Shown here: in pieces, positions 11,068 to 21,815 of the stretch
Layout: the number at the start of each line of letters is the position of its first letter
Numbering within the stretch: the first letter of the stretch is position 1
DNA from: Lindgomyces ingoldianus
Lineage: Eukaryota; Ascomycota; Dothideomycetes; Pleosporales; Lindgomycetaceae
Reading direction: 5' to 3'
Length of the DNA: 64,000 nucleotides
Assembly: GCF_010093535.1 (NCBI RefSeq)
Contig: NW_022985201.1
Location: 372,623 to 436,622, forward strand
Notes under the pieces: generated by a model
What the model saw: the letters and a program-made list of their open reading frames with translations, nothing else
What the model was told of the DNA's origin: nothing
The model's database searches: none
Program-made: the position numbers and the translations under genes

Positions 11068-12149
11068 ATGTATACCTCGGCATCTAGAAACCTCTCTGAG
11101 AGAAGCATCCTTATAACGGGAGCCTCAGTTGGCATCGGCCGGAGTACCGCCTTCGAATTCGCACGCTCTTGCCCATCAAATCTCAAGATCATTCTCACAG
11201 CGCGTCGTATCGACAAACTACACCAAGTTTCAGAAGAGATACAACAAGAAGTCGGAAATTGTGTCAAGATTTATGTGAAGCGACTGGATGTTTCCAAACC
11301 TGGAGAGATAAATAGATTGGTTGTGGAGTTACCGGAAGAATTTAAGAACATCGATATGCTCATGAATAATGCGTCAGTGTGACTCTGACTCTGTTTTTGT
11401 GGAGAATGGAAAGCTTACTATCAGGATAACGGGTTCATGGATGGAGTCGAAAGACCTCCTGATGTACCCCAGAAGATTATTGAGGCTGTATGGGCGGTGA
11501 ATGTTACGGGTGTAATTACTATGACTCAGGCAATCCTCCCTAATTTCAAGGCGAGACCAAGTGGCGGAAGAGGAGACATCATCATGCTCGGGTCCATCGC
11601 AGGACGGGATCCCTACGTTGGAGGGACGGTAAGTGGAATCATGCCCAAGCCTGAGGCGACTAATGACATGGGAATACGTTCTGTAGCTGTATTGCTCAAG
11701 CAAGGCTGCTGTACGAGCTTTTACCGATGCTTTAAGAAAAGAGCTTATATCAACGAGGATTCGGATTATCACGGTCGATCCTGGCCATGTATTGACAGTA
11801 TGATCCCAGAAAGTTGTGCCCTATGTGTTTAAACGAGGGATCAATAGGAATTTACCAACATCCGATATCGCGGAGATCAAGAGAAGGCGGAGGCTGTCTA
11901 TGCGTGAGTCATCCTAGGACACACATATGTTCCCTTACTAATCATTAAAAGCGGTTATGACCCTTTGAGCCCCGATGATGTCGCTGAGGTCATAGCCTTC
12001 GCTGCAAGTAGGCGAGAGAATGTTGTAGTAGCCGAGACCCTGTTGTTCCCCACTTACCAGGTATGCGGTTTTCCGGGTGCAGCAAGCCCAAAGCATTCAC
12101 CCTTACCTATTCGTAGGCTTCATCAACCGACATATTTCAGAAGCTCTAA
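11068..12149 (+). CDS. YdfG-like short-chain dehydrogenase/reductase, 6 exons
   Basis: An NAD(P)-dependent Rossmann-fold oxidoreductase of the classical SDR type, close to the YdfG/3-hydroxy acid dehydrogenase group. Exons 11068-11376, 11425-11628, 11687-11797, 11848-11903, 11952-12060 and 12117-12149 join in frame to 273 aa. Motifs: the cofactor loop TGASVGIG (17-24), NNA (100-102), catalytic Ser160 in [10 protein letters not shown], and Tyr173/Lys177 in YCSSKAA. The 13-residue Ser-Tyr spacing is usual. The region after the DPG motif reads [19 protein letters not shown], and the C-terminal part contains [17 protein letters not shown], both typical of this subgroup. All key residues are present, so the gene looks functional. 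The exact first splice donor (11377) is the least certain junction. The substrate cannot be inferred. Confidence 0.88.
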
Positions 12150-12971
12150 ACAAATTGAGCGTATATGATAAATCACAAGAGTCCGTCTGTACCTCTATTA
12201 CTCGTTGGGTGAGGTAAGCAACTTCAGATGCTGATTATACGTTGGCGTCTCCCAAGCCTGATTTCACAATGTGTTTGTAGACTGGGTAACTCTTCAGCTG
12301 CAACCTTGGCTTCACCCTCATGAGGGTCCATCGGTGTCTCTCTACCAAATGAGATACTAGTATTGAAGCAAATACCGATAATAAAAGGCCAACAAGCTTC
12401 GAGCTATAATCTAGTTAGCACAACAGTTCAAAGTCTATCTTTGCAACCCAAAGCCTTGCCAAGCTTTACCAGACGCAAACTTTGTGCAATAATTCTTAAT
12501 ACCAGATCAAGATACTTATACCCTACTACATGTGCGTCATATTCATCTAACCACATTACTTTCGTAAGATCAAATATGCCTAGTCTCCCATAAAACCACT
12601 AGGACGACCAGTCTCTGCTTGGGGAATCTAACTACTTTCATCTTCTAGAGAACAAGGGTTGGGAACCCAAAACCATGAAACTACAGAACTAAAAGACTGA
12701 TATAGAGGGTAGAGCGTGCTCTGAAGGTTGCGGCAAACGGATGGCCTACTCATAAAACAACAGGCCGGCTGAGGCCCATAATCCTGATATGTAGGCTTAG
12801 GTAAGAGAAATTGTGATGCAATTGCAAATAGAAAAGTTGGGGATGGGAGTGACGCTGGAGAAGAGATGAGGCGAGCTTATATAATCCATTTTAGGCATGG
12901 ATCCCACAGGTGAGCGCACCACCAACCTTCCACTTCCAACAAACCGCAGCTAGCCTGCACCCACCACAAAC
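12150..12971. other. Intergenic, no gene seen
   Basis: 822 bp between the dehydrogenase and the complex I gene. Short open frames only, none with recognisable motifs. The last ~100 bp, CT/CA-rich, looks like the promoter and 5' leader of the next gene. Confidence 0.45.
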
Positions 12972-13833
12972 ATGCTCTCGCGCACTATCCACACCCGCGG
13001 CATCGTCCGCCTTCTCCCTCCCCTTCGCGCTGCATATATGACAACACAATCCTCGGTAAACCAAATCCCCACCAATGACCCGAAGCCAAAGCCCGCGAAG
13101 GCCAACGTCTCGGCCACAAATGAGCTACCCACATCCTCGGTGGGCTCTTTCGATGGCGGCTTGCAAGAGAGCGTTGAGCAGGGTGAGGAGTTGAGGGTTA
13201 TGCAAGCTCCGAACCGACAGGCGCCGAATAGGAAGGGGATCTGGAGTCGGAGCCAGCAGCCGAGGGAGGTTGCGATGACGGGGCCGAGGTTTGAGCAGAC
13301 CATTTTTGAGGATCAGGTACGTCTCGCGGGTTCAATTGGTTGGTTCATGGCATTTCCTGCCTGCCTGGGGATTACTAGCAGCGATTGGGGGATGAAACGC
13401 GGAATTCGAGAGTCTCGCTGACATGGAGCTTTGTACTAGCCTCGACCGTACGCCGCTATTGAACTGATACACAAGCAACCTGTCCGCTGGACAAAGGAGC
13501 GCGTCGTATCGTGTGATGGCGGAGGCGGACCATTAGGACACCCGAGGGTTTTTATCAATGTGGACAAGCCGAAGATCTGTTGGTGCACATATTGCGGGCT
13601 TCCCTTCGTACGTCTCTCTGCTCTCTTTTGGAAATCCCTGGAATCAAAGAAGACAGTCATCCGATGGTGGCGATGTACCGAATTATACTAATCGAGCAAC
13701 ATAGGCCCATGAACATCATCGGAAGCACCTCGAATCCTTACCGTCGACACCGTACCCTCTCGGTCCAACTGGTGACCCAGCTGAAGTTCCCGAGTCACAG
13801 AGAATCACAGACGAGCCGCTTGGGCAGCGATAG
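12972..13833 (+). CDS. NDUFS6: Complex I zinc-binding subunit (NDUFS6-like), 3 exons
   Basis: An accessory subunit of mitochondrial NADH:ubiquinone oxidoreductase that carries a Zn ion needed for assembly of the peripheral arm. Exons 12972-13316, 13440-13607 and 13705-13833 join in frame to 213 aa; introns are 123 and 97 nt. The N-terminus ([21 protein letters not shown]) is Arg-rich and amphipathic, as in a matrix presequence. Residues 116-135 read [20 protein letters not shown]. The CHCC zinc domain follows, with [18 protein letters not shown] and [12 protein letters not shown]: likely ligands are Cys140, His149, Cys164 and Cys167. The tail ([20 protein letters not shown]) is typical of fungal orthologues. 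It appears intact. The name is given by homology to the human subunit; fungal nomenclature differs. Confidence 0.93.
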
Positions 13834-14320
13834 AAGGGATTAAGAATGGAATGCACAAACTGTATATATCTAGTAGCAAGAAAGTTTTCTTCACACGCCA
13901 AACCCTCAGAAACTTCCCCAACCATGCCAATTGCACAACCCAAGGCGGTACTTTTCATCTAATGCCGTTAATATCCTTTTGATCCCATAGCTTTCTGAGG
14001 CTCTGTCACAAAGAGAGTGCAACAACGACCCCGCCTAAACCTTCCACTCTTCGCTTAATCTCACCTCCCCAACCCTGATGTCAACCTCCCATCTGCCTCT
14101 GTGTGCATATCCAACATTTCCCATGCTTTCCGCCCCGACCACAACCTCTTCCTTAACAACCTTCATCATCCTCAGCATCTTCACGCTTGCCTTCTTTCCC
14201 GGCGCCTTCCATTTTGTGCTCTGGGCCCCTTACAATCTAATATTTCCTTCTCCCCAGGAACCTGGCCGCCCCACCAGCGTGCTTTGTGAGAGTCCGAATT
14301 ACTGTATCGCGCCAACGAGG
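13834..14320. other. Intergenic, no supported gene
   Basis: An open frame from 14078 runs in frame into the YjbQ start at 14321 and could be read as an 81-residue hydrophobic N-terminal extension, but family members start at or near the chosen Met. Treated as 5' leader and promoter. Confidence 0.45.
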
Positions 14321-14922
14321 ATGACTTGGCAAGTTACGAGAACTTAATGAGGGCCTAGAAGTACCGAAGGAGCTAATTGGTGTTGAATTAGGTTCCAGAA
14401 ACAGTTCACCCTTCCGTCGAAGAGTCGTGGATCATACCTCATAACCGACACCATCGTGCGTGAACTGCCTGAGATCAAGAACTACAAGGTACGCAAACCA
14501 ATTCTTCTCTCCTAATACATACTATCCCAAGCCTCTGTCTCCCTCCCCACCGTCAGCCACTCAACCATAGCTAACCCCACCGCCTTCCCCAGGTCGGCAT
14601 CCTCCATCTCTTCATCCAACATACGTCTTGTGCCCTCTCCCTAAACGAAAACTGGGATGAAGACGTCCGGGCTGACATGTCTGACGCACTTGATCGCATT
14701 GTCCCTGAAGACAAACGCGGCGGCATGTATCGCCACGACGCCGAAGGCAGCGACGACATGCCGGCACACATCAAGAGCGCGTTGGTGGGGGCTAGCATCA
14801 CGATTCCGATCTCGAATGGGAGGCTGGCGACGGGGACATGGCAGGGGATCTGGTATTTAGAGTTTAGGGCTGCAAAGCATTCGCGGAGGGTGGTCGCGAC
14901 GATCCAGGGGGAGAAGTTGTGA
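14321..14922 (+). CDS. YjbQ/UPF0047 family protein, 3 exons with a GC-AG intron
   Basis: A small trimeric protein family widespread in bacteria, archaea and fungi. Bacterial YjbQ shows weak thiamine-phosphate synthase activity, but the cellular role is unsettled. Exons 14321-14328, 14392-14488 and 14593-14922 join in frame to 144 aa, the usual family length. The first exon is only 8 nt (ATG ACT TG). It is joined across a 63-nt intron whose donor is GCAAGT instead of GTAAGT, giving [19 protein letters not shown], the conserved start. Later motifs: [17 protein letters not shown] around residues 41-57, [18 protein letters not shown], and the C-terminal [19 protein letters not shown]. The last exon is completely conserved in pattern, and no defect is seen. 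Confidence 0.9.
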
Positions 14923-15838
14923 GGGAGAGTGAATGGTAGAGTGGTATTGAAGCGAAGCCGATATGCACAGGTGGAGTATACCAACGGCCTTGGGAGAGAT
15001 ACAAAGTTCCTTCATTACGGGCAGACTTCATGATGGATTCGTTGGGGTAGCGATGACAAGGTCACGAGGACGGAGATGCATTTTATGAAGGTAAGTAGTA
15101 TGGTGGCATGCAATTAAGGAGATGGTTTCTGGGCCGTCGTTGCTCGCAGGTGCATACATGCTCATAAACCGCTTCGCCAAAGAGGAATCCCAAGCCCTGC
15201 CTTCAGTCGTTCTGCCTCTTACCCCGGGCCTGATTATCGAGAGGCTCAGAAATCAAATCAAGATGAAGCAACTAGAAGCACCGTGAATCGCCTTGGAAAA
15301 GGAGAAAAGCAAGCACAATACCAACGCTCAAACTAATCGGGGTATCTTGGGAAAGAGAAAATTACTGATCCGATTGATTGATATCGACATTGGGGACCGG
15401 TGAATGAAACCAAGACTTGAGAAGGGAAGATCCGGCAGGGGGGGCTTTGACGTGAGGATGCTCAGGTCTCGCTACCCGGACAACAGGAATCAAGGCCTCG
15501 TGAGTCAGCTGCTGAGCATGATATCCATCTACAAATATGCTCACTGTAGCCTCCTTTGTAAGCTATTCACAGTGGATTTTTAGTGCCATCCACGAGGCAC
15601 TCGAGATTGATTGAGCTGAGATGTTTGGCCAGAACATGGGATTCTTTGAACGGCAGATACACTGTAGGGAGCGTGGTTCCGAATAGGAGGGAGAGATTTT
15701 TGCCATTCGTGTTTGACTGGTGCAGATGTAGCTGGACCTCAATGATCTCACTGTAGCGTTAGCGCAGATACGGAAGTGCTGGAGTAACACCTGCATACAT
15801 GCTTGCCCACGTTGCATGCCAACCCTGTGCCTTCCACT
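14923..15838. other. Convergent intergenic region, no supported gene
   Basis: 916 bp between the 3' ends of the YjbQ gene and the minus-strand gene at 15839. A short frame at about 15160-15285 (reading MLINRFAKEESQALPS and onward to a stop) has coding-like composition but no start context, partner exon or known family. Otherwise nothing was recognised. Confidence 0.4.
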
Positions 15839-16459
15839 TCACTCCCGGATGAAGACCAGATATCCCTTCTCGCCATCCATCTTCCAGCGGCCCGGTTGGC
15901 AATCGTTCTCGATCGTGTAAAAGGCCCGCAGATGCCAATCGCCACTCTTCTCGCGGCACCAGAAAGGATCGTCTGGCTTGGCATCCGCAGGTTTGATCTT
16001 CTTGGGCTCGTACGCTCCACGTGCGGTCGCAATCCTACGGGCATCAAGATCGACTTCGTCCTTGGTCCGACCACCTATGTATGAGCTTGGTACTAGCGCA
16101 GCTGCGGTGGGGCTCTTCTGGTGATGTGTGGTGCCAGGATAGACATAGGTGTACGGGTAGTTGGCAGCTGGAGCCGCAGCTGGTGGGGCTGTGCTGCTAG
16201 GAGCCTGATACGTATAGTAGTACTGGTAAGAGGGGTAGTAAGCACACTGCGTTGTGGTGGGAGCAGTGGAGGAGGGTTGAGGGTAATAGTAGTAGTAGTA
16301 TGGATACTGTACTCCGGCTAGTTGGGCGACTGGGGCTTGCTGGGCAGCTGGAGGAGCTTCCACTTGACGAGGCGGGTTGTGATAGTACCCGTTGCCGCCA
16401 GCGCGAGGAATGTATGTGTACTCCCAGCGAGTCTGGCTGAAAGGTTGAGGATTGACCAT
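15839..16459 (-). CDS. Unrecognised fungal protein, Tyr/Pro/Ala-rich N-half and conserved-looking C-half
   Basis: A single-exon ORF of 206 aa starting MVNPQPFSQTRWEYTYIPRAG. I do not recognise a named family. Residues of about 30-110 are low complexity, with a run of six Tyr (QYPYYYYYYPQP) and repeated A-P-P/S-T-A-P. The last ~75 residues look like a folded, charged and aromatic domain (KPDDPFWCREKSGDWHLRAF, then ENDCQPGRWKMDGEKGYLVF). It has no signal peptide or membrane helix. The domain-like C-terminus, good start context and absence of stops support a real gene. The low-complexity half could mediate assembly or RNA/protein contacts, which is only inference. It is convergent with the YjbQ gene. 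Confidence 0.7.
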   Translation of the reverse strand: MVNPQPFSQTRWEYTYIPRAGGNGYYHNPPRQVEAPPAAQQAPVAQLAGVQYPYYYYYYPQPSSTAPTTTQCAYYPSYQYYYTYQAPSSTAPPAAAPAANYPYTYVYPGTTHHQKSPTAAALVPSSYIGGRTKDEVDLDARRIATARGAYEPKKIKPADAKPDDPFWCREKSGDWHLRAFYTIENDCQPGRWKMDGEKGYLVFIRE

Positions 16460-17075
16460 GGTAGGTAATCGACGGTAGTTGGTGCAGAGAAGAAGGAAGG
16501 GTTAGAGCAGAGGTTCAAGAGACGTTGAAGAAGGCAATTGAAAGGAAGGGTGAGTGTGGTAAGAGAAGAGGCTGCCGCTGCGGCGACCAGCTTCGGCACG
16601 TGGATAGACAGGTTTAATGGGCGGTGTGAAGTGGGAGGAGCGGAAAGATCAGGAAGGCGCGACACATTGACTTACCATGGACTGGCTCTCTGGAAGCCGG
16701 CTTGTACCGCCAGTGCGGTATGATTTCCTCCTTCTTGTTCGCGGAGGCATATCCTCAAGAGCCATACCCGTAACAAGCCATTTTTGAGGGAGACACATCT
16801 TCGGGAGCCCCACTTGAGCACGGAAGATGGGAATCTAGAGACGACACGAGGAACGGACTGTATGCTGCGTGAGTAGGAGGTTTGCTGTTTTGTCATGCCT
16901 TAGGTCTTCGTCTGCTTGATCAACAACAAATCACCTGACCACGCGTTCCTTTCACCGCTCTCCTAAATCTTCGCCACGTCAAGTTGAAATCACGTTCCAT
17001 CATGCTAGATATCCGGCGAACTAATCACTCGTATCTCACAGAGTCATGGCTGTGAAATTCTCTAGGCTTCTGAAC
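16460..17075. other. Intergenic between two minus-strand genes
   Basis: 616 bp. Contains the promoter and 5' leader of the 206-aa gene and the 3' flank of the DUF1279 gene. Open frames of 61-115 codons on either strand overlap one another and carry no motif. Confidence 0.4.
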
Positions 17076-17816
17076 TCATCCCCCTTCTTTACCCTTCCCT
17101 GACTTGCTCTTCGTGACTGCACCCGTATCGAAAGTTCCCATCCCCGCGGCCCTTGACCCCGCCCGTACCTGAGTCTTTAGCTTCCCACTTCCAAAAAGCC
17201 CTTTCACTATATTCGTAACCGGAATAACCGTCCTCGTCGCAAACCACGGTGTGGCCCACACGCTCAGCACAATCCTAAATGGCAACAACATTTTCGTCAC
17301 TGCATAAGCCGTTGCAAATTCAACCACCAGCCTCACTCCGCCCTCGCCAATGTCCCATGCTTTGCCCCCCCTCCTCATTTCCAATTGAACCTCACGCTCG
17401 GCTTCCGACACTTCATCGGATCGTATCCAGCCTTTGCGGCGAAAGTACTTGCCGAACCGCTCGACACCTTGGAGGACCCACGTCCCTTCTGCAAACCATG
17501 AGGGAAGCCAATGAGTGTAGTGGAATGTTGCGACGAGGCTTAGGAGGGGAACTATGGCGGTGATCTCGTGAAGCAGAAGGAAGGCGGTTATGTGAGAGAC
17601 TGGAGCAGTCGCGAGGGCATTCGTGTACTTGTGGAGGAACTTGGGAAGATGACGATTGAAGCGCTCAATGCGGGATTGTGAGGGTGGTGGCGAGCGAGGC
17701 TGAGAGGTATGTGGTCTTATAGACGACATGCGAAAGGGGCTTACTGCCTTGCGCGAAGAGACTTGAAAGAGCGTCCGTCGAAACATGTTAGGAGCAGAGA
17801 ATAAATGAAACATCAC
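17076..17816 (-). CDS. Mitochondrial DUF1279 (FAM210/MRX11-like) membrane protein
   Basis: A single exon of 246 aa. The N-terminus (MMFHLFSAPNMFRRTLFQVS, then SRKAV) is basic and lacks acidic residues for the first ~45 positions, a mitochondrial presequence pattern. The DUF1279 signature follows around residues 70-105: HITAFLLLHEITAIVPLL is the first membrane segment, then FHYTHWLP. The block VERFGKYFRRKGW is typical, and a second hydrophobic stretch (EFATAYAVTKMLLPFRIVLS) comes near residues 170-190. The yeast relative MRX11 is linked to mitochondrial gene-expression assemblies and animal FAM210 proteins to mitochondrial function; the biochemical role is unknown. A second Met at residue 11 is an alternative start. 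No defect is seen. Confidence 0.82.
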   Translation of the reverse strand: MMFHLFSAPNMFRRTLFQVSSRKAVSPFRMSSIRPHTSQPRSPPPSQSRIERFNRHLPKFLHKYTNALATAPVSHITAFLLLHEITAIVPLLSLVATFHYTHWLPSWFAEGTWVLQGVERFGKYFRRKGWIRSDEVSEAEREVQLEMRRGGKAWDIGEGGVRLVVEFATAYAVTKMLLPFRIVLSVWATPWFATRTVIPVTNIVKGLFGSGKLKTQVRAGSRAAGMGTFDTGAVTKSKSGKGKEGG

Positions 17817-20270
17817 CTCAGACCCCTAGTCGCTAGCTCTTCAAAAATGAGAACCCTAGCCGCCATCCAGCGAAGGCGTGTATGAGAAGAATCCAGCCTT
17901 TTGACTTTTACCTTGTCGATGACATGAATTCCCGGAAGAACATAACGCCGGGCTAGCCCCAAAGGACTGAGCGCGGCCATCCCCAGATCCAATCTTCGTC
18001 CACTTCATGGATCCTTGTCCGCTTTAAGCGCTCCGATGCGTTCTATTTTAACGCCTACACAACCGATGAGAAACCTTCAGCCTCGCTGTCAAACTTGGGA
18101 ACGGGCTACCACTCTTCCGCTGATTTTCGGAGAATTTGGGTGAGCTTTAGGTCTATAAAGGTGGATACCTGCATCAAAGAGTTTCAAGAAATTATAGAAG
18201 GGTTGGGAGGGAATCGATTGTTGGGAAGGAATGTTATAAAGAGGAGCAGTTGTGGAAACATATCACTCATTGGACTAAACACCATCACACTAAGAAGGAA
18301 CGGAATCTTATCTGCGACTTTATTGCCCGAGACCTACAAATGGACCCGCTACCGCAGTACGGTTTTCACGCCTTCATCTCATATCTTCCACCCACTTCCA
18401 CCCCAATCACAACATACGGCAGCGCAATAGAAGTTCACGACTTTCCTCCAATAAACCCCCTCAACACCTCATCCTGGACCATACTGTGGTCCTCCGCTCC
18501 CTCTCTCATCCGCCCATCTCCCACCGTCCTTTCATGCCTGGTCCCGAACCACCATCTCCAGCCCACTTCTCCCGTGTATCCTTCCCTTCCTCCGCTTCAT
18601 CAACAACTTTCTCTAACATGCTAATACACAGCACTACTAGCTCACTATACGCGCCACAAAACCTACCCACGGGTACGATTGTGAAAGATGGCATACTGAT
18701 GACATATTCTTCGATCACAATGGCGAGAAGGACAGGGTGGGCCTAACCCAGCGAGTCAAAAGCGGATATTGGAAATTTGCAGGAACCTTACTCGGTCCAC
18801 TTACCCTATTCTTAAGGGATGGGAGAAGAGCAAGGCGAGTGCAGAGACATGCGAAGAGGAAGGAGTGCGAGAAAAGAGGGAGCACACATGTTCTAGTTCC
18901 CGATGTGTGGGATGTCTTGACGCCGTGGTGGCCGTACGTCAGACCTTAGCGAAAAGTTTGCAGGCGATATCATGGAAACCGCGGCCTTCACTGAGGTTGC
19001 CTTTTTTAGACTGGGAGATTAAGAAGGTGCTGTGTATTCAGAACCAGAGTGTAATGTCGATCGCACCTTCATCAACGTTGTCCCAGGCACAGAACACGAG
19101 CTGCGGAATATGATGGGTCGATGGGGACCCGGGTTTCCGGGGCATAGTGTTTCGGCGTCCCAGTTGGCTTTGATGAAGGAGCCCTCGCTATAGAATATGA
19201 AGGACAAGGTGATGCGAGTACTCGAAGTGGGATAGAGAAAGATAGCAACGATAAGAGGAGGTGCGCTCCAAGCACAATGAGCGCTAACATGAAAGACGAG
19301 TACAGCGGCTGGCTAAAAGAAAAGGGGTTTTCGGTTTTCGCAAGTCCTTGGTCCAGGGGTGGTGGAAGTGTAGTTGCATCCAATATCTGAGAATATTTCA
19401 GGTTCTAATGAATAAATGAATAATGAAGAAGTATTTGGTATGACAAAATGTTCAAATTTGATGAAGAATAGTGACGAAGGTGTACATATATTGGTGAATA
19501 TATGGCTAACATTCAACACAGCTTTCCTTCGTGACCCCCAAACGATCCATAAATAGGACGTCCTGAATAAACAAATCCTCTTTTTAGACTGGCAATAGTG
19601 TAGAATGAGTACATGGAAGGTGTGATTGGTCGCAAAAGGGAACCTGCGGAACGCCAGCTGCTAATAGACGATGGTGTGATTATCTAAGGTTCTCTTCGTC
19701 ATCCCTTCTCGGGCTGCTTGCATTCGATGGGGGAAGTTAGCTTCCGCATCCCCCCCCCAACCTCGCCCTTTGAAATTCAGCACCGCAAACTAACTTATTC
19801 ATATAGAAATTTAAATCGCCAGAGTATAATCATTCCCTCACTACATCCGCAGCGCCTATATGATCCATTGCTTCGAGAGCACGTATTCTAAGACGCCTTA
19901 CAGCTTCGCTACGTGCACTGCGCATTTACAACTTCCCCCCGCTTTCTCTCCCTGGTGCTGGTGTTTTTAAAGCCTACCTGGTCAAGACGCTCGTACATCA
20001 TACTGTCAGTACAATACATCGAACCAGATACCTCAGAAGCTCAGATTTGTCCACCCTATCATGTCCTAGATGTCTCAAAATAGCTCAGTAGTTCTGAGCA
20101 AAGTCACTTATCAGTTCTCCATTCTGGTGCCCGTCGCCGAGACACCTACGTATTGTTCCACCGGATGGCTTCTGCTTCCTCCACCAATCCCCGAAGTATT
20201 CAGTAATGAAACCTACTTACAGTTCTGGAATATGCCTTAATGGCTAAACCATTGCTGCGATAAAAGAATC
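17817..20270. other. Gene-poor 2.5 kb; possible decayed coding fragments
   Basis: No intact gene is recognised. Two plus-strand stretches have coding-like composition: about 18270-18460 (LICDFIARDLQMDPLPQYGF in one frame) and about 18694-18945 (DDIFFDHNGEKDRVGLTQRV in another, continuing to PDVWDVLTPWWPYVRP and a stop). They lie in different frames and could be exons of a decayed or unmodelled gene. I do not recognise the family. Beyond 19000 only short, overlapping frames occur. A C10 homopolymer lies near 19750. Confidence 0.3.
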
Positions 20271-20890
20271 GAGACTGTTGCCACAGCACAGCGATGTTGA
20301 GAGGTACTACGTTGCAAGATGTTGTAAAAAGGTACGTTTGAGCTTGTCTACCTGACCTTCACAGCCACAGTAGGCTCTCATTGACGCCGGCGGATAGTAG
20401 TATGTCTCTCGAGTCTGATTCATGTTCAAGCCAAGCCTCGACTCCCTTCGATGCTATCGTGCTCTCACTTTCAACACCAGCTTCGCTAAAAGCTGGGTTA
20501 AAACCGCAGTATGGGACCGTACCAGTTTTGGGGAGGGGCCTTACACAATGAAGAATAATATGACTGTGCTTTTGTCCGGGACAACCTGGGCGAACCCAAC
20601 CGCTATCTGCTAACAGGCAAACGAGCTATTCTGGTTTCCTTCCTCCCATGCAACCTATTTGGCAAAATTGATCTACATACAATTTACTGTGACACCAACA
20701 ATTTTCATCGCCGACGCCTTTCTCACTACCATCACCGGCATTTCCATCCACGATCTCTACACAAACCACTGTCCAGAACCATGATCTAGCCCCAGCCTCG
20801 GTACCGGTGTGGAAGCTGGAATACGTGTTGGAGTGATAGTCAGCACGACCATTTTCGTCATAGCTGCTTCCTTGCTCATCTAACAATGAA
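20271..20890 (+). pseudogene. Possible relic of a small single-pass membrane protein
   Basis: A plus-strand frame ends in GTGVEAGIRVGVIVSTTIFV plus a few hydrophobic residues and a stop at about 20881. The pattern resembles the Gly/Val-rich membrane segments of Pezizomycotina cell-surface proteins. Upstream in the same frame a TGA at about 20781 follows ...NHCPEP, and the preceding ~180 bp is open. A second open piece (20422-20613) precedes it. This could be a decayed gene or a chance hydrophobic frame; the evidence is weak. Confidence 0.2.
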
Positions 20891-21815
20891 AGAGTTTGGA
20901 GCAGCCTACGGTAGCTAAGCTACCTAAGAGTAATTCCATGGGCTGGAAACCTTTTCTCGAAGGAAACAGGAGAAGGATAGATCGTCTCATCCGGTCGAAA
21001 TCAATTCCAAGACTGTATATGCAGTTCTCAGACTACCCAATGAGCTGGAAGCATGCAGATTGTCCAGATATGAGTTAGAGATGATGGATGGCTTCCAGAT
21101 GGCCTTTTCAGTCAACCATCAAGCTTTACTGCTCAGGGACTTCTCCGCAGATTGCAGATGGTAGAGTGAACATGAGTTCACGCAGTGCTGGAAAGAAACT
21201 CATGCCAACATGAACATTTCTTTACCCTATACTTCTATCAGAATACTTAGGTGGTGCTATAGGGCTAGAAGTTGATCCTTTGGGACGTAAATGATGTTGG
21301 TGGCTGGAGAACTCGGAGAAACGATATAGCGATTGCGTCACTTCATATCAGCATCTCCACGACGTGAAAGTTGAAGTAGTACTGAAACGATACTACCGCC
21401 CTCTGTGGACTAGAAAAGTAATCTTGAAAAGCGGGGGTGGTGTGCGTAGCTAGGGAACTCTGAGAGACAAGACAGGAAAAATGTGACTTTATATTAGCAT
21501 TTCCATGATGTGAAAGATGAAGTAGTGCTGAAATGATACCACTAATTTGTAGGCTTAGACAGCTTGCACAGCCTACAATCGGTCGATTACAATCTATACT
21601 TATGCTCCCTTCCCCAGGCTTCTTGCTTCCGACTCTACAGCGACACTGGGTACCCACTTCCCAACTCTCTCTCCAGCCCCAGGCGTCAAGCCTGAAGTCC
21701 AGGGTTAAACCCTTCCGGTTGCAGCCCCGTTTCGTCAACCTCTTCCACCTCAGCCACTCTCTCCATGCCCACCTAATCTAAGCTCGTTGATCCACGGCAC
21801 GACTTCAAACAGAGC
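20891..21815. other. Intergenic, with a diverged ~60-bp direct repeat
   Basis: No gene is recognised. About 21338-21398 and 21484-21540 are direct repeats that share GCATnTCCAnGAnGTGAAAG and differ mainly by transitions. The rest is the 3' flank of the M16 peptidase gene. Confidence 0.4.
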
